From JANYGA01 sp031420415 (GTDB lineage Bacteria > Vulcanimicrobiota > Vulcanimicrobiia > Vulcanimicrobiales > Vulcanimicrobiaceae), in the NCBI GenBank assembly GCA_031420415.1, contig JANOMT010000032.1, positions 40,580 through 104,579 of the forward strand: a stretch of 64,000 nt of DNA, given 5' to 3'. Below the pieces are notes generated by a model, which did no database searches, was not told where the DNA came from, and saw only the letters and a list, made by a program, of their open reading frames with translations. Positions 44,105 through 51,515 of the stretch are shown piece after piece. The translations under genes were made by a program, and so were the position numbers. The number at the start of each line of letters is the position of its first letter. Position 1 is the first letter of the stretch.

Positions 44105-45070
44105 ATGTATCTCCGCTCGATCGTGCTTCATCGCCTCGTCGCGCTCGTTGCATTGCTTTTTCTCCCGCCGCTGATCGACGGATGTTCGAGCGGTGGAACG
44201 GTGGCGCTCGCGCCGGCTCCCGTCGGGGTGCAGTCGTGGAACCTCGTCGCGGGCGGTTCGGCGCGATCCGAAGCGTTACAAACGGCGGACTATTATCCAA
44301 ACGCGATCACGATCAACGCGGGCGACTCGATCACGTGGACCAATACGGCGGTGGAGCCGCATACGGTTTCGATTCCGGCTGTGGGTCAAGCGATTCCGCC
44401 CGGACCGCCGCAGCCCAAGGTCGGCAGCAACGTCTACGACGGAACGGCGTATCTCAGTTCGGGATTTTTCATGATGGGCGCCACCTATACGGTGATGTTT
44501 TCGCAACCCGGCACCTACAAAGTGTACTGCTTGATCCACCAGCCGGAGATGGTCGCGACGATCGTCGTTCTACCGGCAGGTTCGGTGTTGCCGAAGAAAC
44601 AGGCGCAGTATACGGCTTTAGGATCGGCGGACTTTGCGCTCGATATCGCTGCGGCCGATCAGGCGGTGCTCGCGTTCCCGTATGCCACCGATGGCACAAT
44701 CCTCGCCGCCGGTATCCAGCCGGGCGCAGCGCCACTCCCGGCGACGCAATCTTCCGTCGTACGCTTCCTCCACGGCCCGACGCTCGATAACACCTCGACG
44801 ATCGCGGTCGGGACGACGGTGACATGGAATAATATTTCGCAGTTCCCGCACACGGTGTCGTTCCCGATATTCGGTCAGCCTGTCCCGCCCGGTTCGCCAA
44901 CGCGTCCGGCTGCGGGCGCAAGCACCTACGATGGTACGGCGTTCGTCAATTCCGGGGTCATCGTACCGGGCGGAAGCTTTAGCTTGCAGTTTACGAAGGC
45001 CGGGACGTACGCGTATTTCTGTCTCTTTCACACGGACGAGGGCATGATCGGGACGATCGTCGTCAAGTAG
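44105..45070 (+). CDS. Two-domain cupredoxin (plastocyanin-like) lipoprotein
   Basis: A 321-residue lipoprotein: a hydrophobic signal followed by lipobox LIDGC with Cys27. Two cupredoxin domains follow. Each shows a His after the WTN/WNN strand (EPHTVSI and FPHTVSF) and the C-terminal copper loop C-x3-H-x(4)-M type (YCLIHQPEMV; FCLFHTDEGM). Thus each could hold a type 1 copper. The repeats share GQxxPPGxPxxxxGxxxYDGTAxxxSG segments, showing internal duplication. It probably serves in periplasmic electron transfer or copper handling. No partner oxidase is in the window. Confidence 0.85.
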   Translation: MYLRSIVLHRLVALVALLFLPPLIDGCSSGGTVALAPAPVGVQSWNLVAGGSARSEALQTADYYPNAITINAGDSITWTNTAVEPHTVSIPAVGQAIPPGPPQPKVGSNVYDGTAYLSSGFFMMGATYTVMFSQPGTYKVYCLIHQPEMVATIVVLPAGSVLPKKQAQYTALGSADFALDIAAADQAVLAFPYATDGTILAAGIQPGAAPLPATQSSVVRFLHGPTLDNTSTIAVGTTVTWNNISQFPHTVSFPIFGQPVPPGSPTRPAAGASTYDGTAFVNSGVIVPGGSFSLQFTKAGTYAYFCLFHTDEGMIGTIVVK

Positions 45071-45114
45071 CAGATCCAGCAGCGAATCGCGCGTCTGACA
45101 CGAAGGCGAGCGCG

Positions 45115-46005
45115 ATGATCGAGATGCGCGCGTTTTCCCATAACGACGGTCGGGTGACCGACCTTCTCGTGGGCGGCGCTCCGCTCGGACCCGCACTCGT
45201 GCTGCACCACGGCACGCCATCGGATGCGTCGCTGTGGGGGACGTGGGACGGCGTCGCCCGCGAGAACGGGCTGCGGCTCGTCGCGCTCTCGCGTCCGGGC
45301 TACGCAACCTCGACGCGTCTGCCCGGCCGCACGGTTGCTGACGTTGCGAAAGACGTGCGCGAGGTGCTCGACGCGCTCGACGTGCCTTGGTTCGTGACGG
45401 CTGGGTGGTCGGGTGGTGGCCCGCACGCGCTCGCAACGGCAAACATTCTCGGCGATCGTTGTCGCGCCGTCGCGACACTCGCAGGTGTCGGCCCGTTCGG
45501 AGTACCCGATCTCGATTTTCTCGCTGGTATGGGTCCGGAGAACCACGCGGAGTTCGGTGCGGCTCTTCGCGGTGAAACCGGAGTCCGGGCGTGGCTCGGC
45601 GAGCACGCGGCTTCGTTTCGCAACGCGACGGGGCCGGAGATTGCGGACGCGTTCGGAGAACTCGTTCCGCCGATCGACCGCGATATGCTCGTCGGTGGGT
45701 ACGCCGATGAAATGGCCGCCGAAATGCGACGCGCACTCGCGACCGGTTTCGACGGCTGGATCGACGACGATCTCGCGTTCGTCCGACCATGGGGTTTCGA
45801 CCTCGGCGAAATACGCGTTCCCGTCACGGTGTGGCAGGGCGACCTCGACCTCATGGTCCCGGCCGCGCACGGCGCGTGGCTCGCCTCGCACATTCCGGGT
45901 GCAATCGCGAAGCCCGCCATGGGCCACGGGCATATCTCGCTCGTTACGACGTATCGCGACGAAATCGTCCGCGAACTGATCGCCTCAGCAAAGCAACGCG
46001 CCTAA
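45115..46005 (+). CDS. Alpha/beta hydrolase
   Basis: A 296-residue alpha/beta-hydrolase-fold enzyme. It has LHHGTPSDASLWGTW (oxyanion region), the nucleophile elbow GWSGGGPHALA, an acid in WQGDLDLMVP, and the histidine in MGHGHISL. The substrate is unknown. Its 3' end overlaps that of a second, convergent alpha/beta hydrolase by 4 bp. The two are not close copies. Confidence 0.8.
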   Translation: MIEMRAFSHNDGRVTDLLVGGAPLGPALVLHHGTPSDASLWGTWDGVARENGLRLVALSRPGYATSTRLPGRTVADVAKDVREVLDALDVPWFVTAGWSGGGPHALATANILGDRCRAVATLAGVGPFGVPDLDFLAGMGPENHAEFGAALRGETGVRAWLGEHAASFRNATGPEIADAFGELVPPIDRDMLVGGYADEMAAEMRRALATGFDGWIDDDLAFVRPWGFDLGEIRVPVTVWQGDLDLMVPAAHGAWLASHIPGAIAKPAMGHGHISLVTTYRDEIVRELIASAKQRA

Positions 46006-46808
46006 AGCGGTTTCCCGAGCTTCGTCAGCAGTGCCGCGAGTTCTGCTGGGCGTTCCACGGGAATGTTGTGCCCCGCGAGCTTGAACGTCACGAGTATCGC
46101 GCCCGGAATCGCGCTCACGACTTCGCGACGTAAGCGTGCCACAGGTGCGAGCGTATCGCGATCGCCTGCGACGACGATCGTCGGCGTGGCGATCGTGCCG
46201 AGGCGCTCGAAAAAATCCTCGCGTCGACCGAGTTCGTACCATTGAAACCACGCTTCGCGTTGCGCGATGAGCGCATCGTCGATGAGCCGTTCCATCGCAT
46301 CGGGAGCGATCTCGCGGAACATCGCAGCGCGTTGAAATCGCTCGATCGCAATCCGAGAGCCGAACGCCCCTTCGGCGAGCTCCCGATGTCCGACTCTATC
46401 CGGTGGCGCCTTCGCCGTCCCCGTCGCGACGAGGACGAGTCGTTTGAGAGTGGGCGGCGGATCGAGGGCGACGTATTGTGCGATCTTGCCGCCAGCCGAA
46501 TGGCCGACGATTTCAACGCAGCGACCAATCGATGCGAGCGCGGCGCGAACATCGCTTGCATATCCCGCGCAATCGTAACCATACGCGGGGCGATCCGACG
46601 AACCCGCGCCGCGAAAATCGAGAAGATGGATCGTGAACGCCTGAAGGTCGAGCCGCTCGGCGACTTCGTAGAACATCCGACGCGAACTGATCCATCCGTG
46701 CAAGAAGAGCAACGTGCGAGGACCCGTTCCACGCGTCTCGAGCGCGAGCGAAAGCCCACCGTTATCGATGTATCTCACGATCGATGCTTGCGTTCGCGCG
46801 AACGTCAT
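46002..46808 (-). CDS. Alpha/beta hydrolase
   Basis: A 268-residue hydrolase starting at ATG 46808; a longer reading would run into the upstream peptidase gene in a shadow frame. Motifs: LLFLHGWISSRRMFYEVAERL, nucleophile elbow GHSAGGKIA, acid in AGDRDTLAP, and histidine in LAGHNIPVERP. It resembles the esterase/haloperoxidase/3-oxoadipate enol-lactonase group. Substrate is unknown. It follows the clostripain-like gene by 10 bp on the same strand and is likely cotranscribed. Confidence 0.8.
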   Translation of the reverse strand: MTFARTQASIVRYIDNGGLSLALETRGTGPRTLLFLHGWISSRRMFYEVAERLDLQAFTIHLLDFRGAGSSDRPAYGYDCAGYASDVRAALASIGRCVEIVGHSAGGKIAQYVALDPPPTLKRLVLVATGTAKAPPDRVGHRELAEGAFGSRIAIERFQRAAMFREIAPDAMERLIDDALIAQREAWFQWYELGRREDFFERLGTIATPTIVVAGDRDTLAPVARLRREVVSAIPGAILVTFKLAGHNIPVERPAELAALLTKLGKPL

Positions 46809-46818
46809 CGGCGCTCGC

Positions 46819-48054
46819 TCAGGCGAGGGCTTTCGTGAGATCTGCGGCACCGACGATGTTGTAGAAGGCGTTATCGGTCTCCGACATCTGCGGTGCCCAC
46901 GGATCGATTTGGTTGCGGCCGATCGGGAAGTGAACCGTCGGTCCGTACGCGTTTGAGTAGTCGGCGTCATCGAATGGCGCGTAGTCGTCGGTTTCGCGAT
47001 GAGCGAGCACCGTCGCTGCGATGGCATTGCGGGCGGCGGTAGCGGCGGTGCGGACGCCGCTCGGAAGCCGCCCGTCCTGCGCGAGCGTCTCGTAAAGAGC
47101 GATTGCCGGCCGATCGGCGCGCCATGGGAGTTGCTTGCCTTCGGGAAACCGGACCATCCCATCGATCGCCCGAGCGTCCTCGCGGATCGCCGCGCGCGCC
47201 ATGCGGTTCTTCGCAGCCGATGTGAGCGAAGCATCGAGAGCTGCGATCGTGGTTTCAACCATAGCTATTTTTTGTGCTGAGAGGCCGAACACGTCGAATG
47301 CCGCTGCCGGCGCGAAGCCGTCACGTGCACGCAGACCGTACGTGGTCGTCATGGTGGTTTCGACGACGTCGCGCGCCATTTGGTGCGGATCGTTGAGGTT
47401 TGCCGCGATATCGTGCGCGACGGCAGTCGGCACGCCGGGCGCTAGCATCGTCTCGGGTGACGCTGCGAAGAAGCGCACGCCCGCGTGCGAGAGCGCGGAA
47501 GAAAAAGCGACCGTCGCCATGAGGCATTGGTTCGCAACCACGCCATCGACAACGCGGCCCGTGTCGCTCGGATGGTCTTTGGAATGCGCTGCGACGCCAT
47601 CGGCGATCGCACCCGCGATGTCGTCTGCGCGCATGATGCCCGTGGCGCTGTGCGTCGATTGCATGCCGCCGCCATCGCCGCCGCCGTGGTCGATCAGATC
47701 GATCCACGTTTGCTTTGCGTGCACGAGTTCGGCGTTATCGAGCGTGCGTTTCACGAATGCGGCGAGATCGGTACGCGCCGACATATCGTGGGGTGGCGAG
47801 ACCTCGGTACGACCACGCTCGAGCTTGCCGTCGGCGATCGCATACGACTCCGTGCGTAAGATGTGCTCGGGCTCCGCACCGCGTCGCGACGTCGTATCTT
47901 CGACGGTAAACTCAATCGACCGATCCGCCGCGCTCGTCTCGATCGCTTGTGCGATCGTCGCGGCTTGAATGGTGTCGAGATTGTTGTCGCCATCGCGATA
48001 GAGACCGAATTCGAGCGCGCGCGACGCACGCTCCGTGGAAATCGAACCGACCAT
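46819..48054 (-). CDS. Clostripain-like (family C11) cysteine peptidase homologue
   Basis: A 411-residue protein without signal peptide. GLYRDGDNNLD (residues 17-27) matches the opening strand of C11 peptidases (xYxxxDNNLE). IDLIDHGGGDGGG carries the catalytic-type His123, and VVANQCLMATVAF carries Cys177 where clostripains have DxCLM; here the acid before Cys is replaced (N-Q-C). Self-processing cannot be judged. The start codon is preceded by GGAGG lying inside a hairpin (48063-48085), suggesting controlled translation. Function in the cytoplasm is unknown. It might also be exported by an unconventional route. Confidence 0.65.
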   Translation of the reverse strand: MVGSISTERASRALEFGLYRDGDNNLDTIQAATIAQAIETSAADRSIEFTVEDTTSRRGAEPEHILRTESYAIADGKLERGRTEVSPPHDMSARTDLAAFVKRTLDNAELVHAKQTWIDLIDHGGGDGGGMQSTHSATGIMRADDIAGAIADGVAAHSKDHPSDTGRVVDGVVANQCLMATVAFSSALSHAGVRFFAASPETMLAPGVPTAVAHDIAANLNDPHQMARDVVETTMTTTYGLRARDGFAPAAAFDVFGLSAQKIAMVETTIAALDASLTSAAKNRMARAAIREDARAIDGMVRFPEGKQLPWRADRPAIALYETLAQDGRLPSGVRTAATAARNAIAATVLAHRETDDYAPFDDADYSNAYGPTVHFPIGRNQIDPWAPQMSETDNAFYNIVGAADLTKALA

Positions 48055-48062
48055 ACAAGAGC

Positions 48063-48085
48063 CTCCGACGAAAAAAGTGTCGGAG
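48063..48085 (-). promoter_or_regulatory. Leader hairpin overlapping the Shine-Dalgarno of the C11 peptidase gene
   Basis: On the minus strand, arms CTCCGAC and GTCGGAG pair around a 9-nt loop containing six U. The right arm includes GGAG of the GGAGG ribosome-binding site, which ends 7 nt before the ATG. Pairing would block ribosome access. It lacks a following T-run, so it is not a plain terminator. Confidence 0.5.
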
Positions 48086-48125
48086 CCCTATCGCGACGAT
48101 GCGAACGGAAACAAGACTCGGAGGG

Positions 48126-49586
48126 TTACATCGCCGATCGCGCGCGTAACGCGGGCTTGTCGATTTTCCCCATCGCGTTTCGCGGTAAATCATCGACGAT
48201 CGTCATCTCGCGCGGCACCTTGAAGCTCGCGAGCTTCCCGCGCAGCGTCGAGAGCACGGTCGCGATATCGATCGCGCCTTCGACTTCGATGTAGGCGATC
48301 GGTAATTCGCCGCGCGCCGCATCGGGCCGTCCGACGACCGCAGCCGCGCGAATGCCATCGATCCGCATCAGCTCGTCCTCGATCTCACGTGGATAGATAT
48401 TGAAGCCACCGCTGATGATGAGCTCTTTCGTACGCCCTACGATCGCGTAGCCGCGCTCGGAATCGTACGTCGCGAGATCGCCGCTGCGAAACCACCGCGT
48501 ACCGTCGGCATCGTGCACGAACGCTGCAGCCGTCGCATCGGCGTCGCGCCAATATCCCGCGCAGACGTTTGGCCCGCTCACGAGAATTTCTCCGATCTCG
48601 CCGTCGGAAATCTCGCGATCGTGTGCATCGACGAGTCGTGCGCGCACGTCCGGAAATGGGAACCCGACCGTTCCGGGATAGCGCGCGCCATCATACCGAT
48701 TGGTCAGCGCAAAACCGAACTCCGTCGATCCGTAACGCTCCAAAATCGATGCGTCGAATTGCGCGGCGAACGCTTCGTGGACGCTTGCGGGAAGCGCGGC
48801 CGATCCCGAGACGAAAAGTCGCACCACCGGAAACGGCCCGGGACCCGCATGCTCGAGAATGCGAACGTACATCGTCGGCACGCCGAAAAACATCGTCGCA
48901 TTCCCGGCGCGCAACGTCGCAACGACGTCGCTCACTTCGAAGCGCTCGCGAAGCAGGAGGCGCGCTCCCGCAACGAACGTACCGTTGATTCCGGCGCAGA
49001 GCCCGTGGATGTGAAAGAGCGGCAACGTCAAGAGCAAGGTGTCGCTCGAAGTCCAAGCCCACGCTCGCGTAACCTGCGATGCGATTGCGGCGAGATTAGC
49101 GTGCGTGAGCATCGCGCCTTTCGCGCGGCCCGTCGTACCGCTCGTATACACGAGCAGCGCGACGTCGTCCGGTTTCCGATCGCGCTCAAACGGCGCGATG
49201 CGCGTGTCGGTCGCCCATGCGGCGACATCGGTGAGATCGACGAGCGTGCCCGCAAACGTCGTCGCAACCAAGGGCCGACTCTGCTCGGAGACGCACATGA
49301 CGCGCGCGCCCGAATCTTCGACGATACGCGCGAGATCCGATTCGCGATAGAGCACGTTTGCGGGCACGACGATCGCACCCGCACGCATCGCACCGAGATA
49401 TGCGAAGACGAAACCGAGCGAGTTCTCGGCGTAGATGACGACGCGATCGCCCGCAGCGACGCCGATCGCGCGTAGCCTCTCGGCAACACGCGTGGCGCCA
49501 TCGTAAAGCTCCGCGTACGTGACGTCGTCGATAGCAAACGACGTCGGGCTCTCGTTTGCGTGGAGATCGAGTGCGTCGAGAATCAT
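48126..49586 (-). CDS. AMP-forming acyl-CoA ligase (class I adenylate-forming enzyme)
   Basis: A 486-residue member of the ANL family. It has the P-loop LLVYTSGTTGRAKGAMLTH, the A5 motif ERYGSTEFGFALTN, the A8 hinge SGGFNIYPREIEDEL, and the C-terminal lysine region PRNAMGKIDKPALR. It would activate a carboxylic acid with ATP and load it on CoA. The compact size and motifs fit medium- or short-chain acyl-CoA or malonyl-CoA ligases; the substrate is uncertain. It stands upstream of the C11 peptidase gene on the same strand. Confidence 0.87.
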   Translation of the reverse strand: MILDALDLHANESPTSFAIDDVTYAELYDGATRVAERLRAIGVAAGDRVVIYAENSLGFVFAYLGAMRAGAIVVPANVLYRESDLARIVEDSGARVMCVSEQSRPLVATTFAGTLVDLTDVAAWATDTRIAPFERDRKPDDVALLVYTSGTTGRAKGAMLTHANLAAIASQVTRAWAWTSSDTLLLTLPLFHIHGLCAGINGTFVAGARLLLRERFEVSDVVATLRAGNATMFFGVPTMYVRILEHAGPGPFPVVRLFVSGSAALPASVHEAFAAQFDASILERYGSTEFGFALTNRYDGARYPGTVGFPFPDVRARLVDAHDREISDGEIGEILVSGPNVCAGYWRDADATAAAFVHDADGTRWFRSGDLATYDSERGYAIVGRTKELIISGGFNIYPREIEDELMRIDGIRAAAVVGRPDAARGELPIAYIEVEGAIDIATVLSTLRGKLASFKVPREMTIVDDLPRNAMGKIDKPALRARSAM

Positions 49587-49664
49587 CGTTCGAAGTTGTC
49601 GCGTAGCGCGAGCGTCGCCTTGTCTTACTGGGCTCGCCTCAAAGGTACGCGCTCGTTCTTTTGG

Positions 49665-50474
49665 TCAGCACGTTGGGAGCGACGTGTATCCGGTCGCTAG
49701 GTCCGTGTGCTTGAGGACGATTTGAACGGCGGCAGGCAGGCTCGCGATATCGGTCCCGGGCGGGGGCGGCTGGACCGGAACGCCGTTGTGATCGGTCACG
49801 AGTTCGTCGTGTGTGAATGGATTGAGCTTTTCGCCCGGATAGAGGAAAGGCCACGGAAATTTTCCGATCGTCACGCTACCGTCGCGGAGCGTGACCTTGG
49901 CGATCACCTCTTGCACGACCGTTCCGTCGCGTCGATAGCCAAGATGGCTCGGCTCGAGAATGACCTCGCCGCATGGTGCTGTCGAGACGTCGCCCGCGTT
50001 GCCGTTCCCGGCTTTGCCCGTGCCGCTGCCTGTGCCGCCGAGACCGCCCGTTCCGACGCCCGCACCTCCGCCCGTTCCCGTGCCGCCATTCTGCTGTCCC
50101 GCAGCTTTGCCGTTGGCGAGTGAATGGACCGGTGCGTGCGCGAGTGTACGCTGCGGGGTTTGCATCACGGCGAGGTGCTTCGCGGCGGCCGCACCACCGA
50201 TGTGCAGCGCGGGCGTCGCGGCGGCTTTGGCGGCGGGGGCGAGCACGACGGTCACGGGCGCGAGCGTGTAGTGCGGCCGGGGGGTCGGGGTGATGCGCGG
50301 TGTTGGTTTGGGCGTCGGCGCCGGAGTGGGCGGTGGCGTCGGCGGCGGGGTGCGTTGCGAGATCGTCACGACCTGCGCCACGACACGCTCCTCGGGCTTC
50401 GGCGGTGCCCGATGCGGATAAAGTCCCGCAACGACTTCCAGAAACGCGAAGGCGACCGCAATTCCCGTCCACAT
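49665..50474 (-). CDS. Proline-rich TonB-like periplasmic-spanning protein
   Basis: A 269-residue protein. A short N-terminal hydrophobic segment (residues 2-18) is followed by a Pro/Thr/Lys-rich stretch (about 40-75) of the type that spans the periplasm in TonB proteins, then a Gly-rich region (about 125-160). The C-terminal domain (PCGEVILEPSHLGYRRDGTVVQEVIAKVTLRDG onward) resembles the strand logic of TonB C-domains but lacks clear family motifs and ends in a Cys. An energy-transducer role is suggested by architecture only. No exbB/exbD is adjacent. Confidence 0.55.
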   Translation of the reverse strand: MWTGIAVAFAFLEVVAGLYPHRAPPKPEERVVAQVVTISQRTPPPTPPPTPAPTPKPTPRITPTPRPHYTLAPVTVVLAPAAKAAATPALHIGGAAAAKHLAVMQTPQRTLAHAPVHSLANGKAAGQQNGGTGTGGGAGVGTGGLGGTGSGTGKAGNGNAGDVSTAPCGEVILEPSHLGYRRDGTVVQEVIAKVTLRDGSVTIGKFPWPFLYPGEKLNPFTHDELVTDHNGVPVQPPPPGTDIASLPAAVQIVLKHTDLATGYTSLPTC

Positions 50475-50552
50475 ACGTCGAGGGAAATCGCGGTCGCGGA
50501 GGTCGAGTGGTTCGATTCGGATTCGGCTCCGGTTCGGGGAGTTAGGGGTGCT

Positions 50553-50801
50553 CTAGCAGGCGTGGGTACGGCAATAGCGCGCGTGGATATAGGCCTGTCG
50601 ACGTGCACGGGCGGCATCTTCTTCGCGCTTCGCTCGCTTCTTATGGTTGTAATTCGTGATCAAGACGCCCGCGCCGTATGCGGCTGCGCCACCGATAATG
50701 ATGTTTCGCGTGCTGGCCTTGCCGTCGGCAAGGGCGGGCGATGCGAGGGGGCCCGCAGCGAACGCCGCTGCGAGGAGACCGGCGATAATCGTATTTTTCA
50801 T
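50553..50801 (-). CDS. Small exported protein of unknown function
   Basis: An 82-residue protein. A clear Sec signal (KNTIIAGLLAAAFAAGPLASPALA, split here as a basic start and a hydrophobic core) ends near residue 25. A glycine-rich hydrophobic helix (NIIIGGAAAYGAGVLI) and a basic tail with two cysteines (ARYCRTHAC) follow. AAGGA lies 8 nt before the ATG. It is divergent from apt. No function is recognised. Confidence 0.6.
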   Translation of the reverse strand: MKNTIIAGLLAAAFAAGPLASPALADGKASTRNIIIGGAAAYGAGVLITNYNHKKRAKREEDAARARRQAYIHARYCRTHAC

Positions 50802-50945
50802 GATGGGTTCCTTCTGCCCGGTGGACGGGCGACCATAACGGATCGTCACGTGCGCGGACGTCACACTTCCAAACGCATCGGCCGTTCGATCCGTTCGAAT
50901 TCGACAGGGCAGGGTGCCCGAATCCCCAGCGCGCAGGAGCGCTCC

Positions 50946-51458
50946 ATGAATATCGAGCCGCTGATTCGTGCCATTCCGGACTTCCCGATACCCGGCATCC
51001 TCTTCCGCGACATCACGCCGCTCCTGAAAGACGCAGGCGGTTTCCGTTCCGCGATCGATCTTTTTGCCGAGCGCTACCGGGACGAGCGGATCGATCTCGT
51101 GGTCGCCATGGAAGCGCGCGGGTATATCTTCGGTGCGCCGCTCGCGTACGCGCTCGGAGCCGGCTTCGTCCCGGTGCGCAAGCCCGGGAAACTGCCGAGT
51201 ACGACCTATACAGAGTCCTACGCGCTCGAATATGGGACGAACGCCCTGCAGATTCACGACGATGCCGTCGGACACGGGCAGCGCGTCCTGGTCGTCGACG
51301 ATCTCCTCGCCACGGGCGGCACCGCCGCCGCGACCGCGCGCCTGCTCGCCAAGCTCGGGGCACACGTCGTTGGCTTCGGATTTCTCATCGAACTCGTGGG
51401 GCTCGACGGACGTGTGGCGCTCGCACCGCACGACGTGACGGCGTTCTTGCAGTACTAG
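50946..51458 (+). CDS. apt: Adenine phosphoribosyltransferase
   Basis: A 170-residue Apt. ATG 50946 has AGGAG upstream; longer in-frame extensions would run into the divergent small gene. Motifs: IRAIPDFPIPGILFRDITPLL at the N-terminus, VAMEARGYIFGAPLAY, VPVRKPGKLPSTTYTESY, and the PRPP loop VLVVDDLLATGGTAAAT. It salvages adenine to AMP. In many bacteria apt stands next to rel, as it does here. Confidence 0.96.
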   Translation: MNIEPLIRAIPDFPIPGILFRDITPLLKDAGGFRSAIDLFAERYRDERIDLVVAMEARGYIFGAPLAYALGAGFVPVRKPGKLPSTTYTESYALEYGTNALQIHDDAVGHGQRVLVVDDLLATGGTAAATARLLAKLGAHVVGFGFLIELVGLDGRVALAPHDVTAFLQY

Positions 51459-51473
51459 CGGGCGGGCACGCCT

Positions 51474-51504
51474 TTGAATTCCCGCGCGTCTATGACACTA
51501 TAGG
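51474..51504 (+). promoter_or_regulatory. Possible promoter of rel
   Basis: TTGAAT (51474-51479) stands upstream of an AT-containing ACTATAGG region at 51497-51504, just 12 bp before the rel start. The -10 is weak and the short leader is unusual. Rel could equally be read through from apt. Confidence 0.3.
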
Positions 51505-51515
51505 CGGTAACCACC

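Noticed and set aside
48513..49475. 320-codon plus-strand frame opposite the acyl-CoA ligase gene
   Set aside because: Antisense shadow produced by GC-rich codon bias; the minus-strand ligase motifs are unambiguous.
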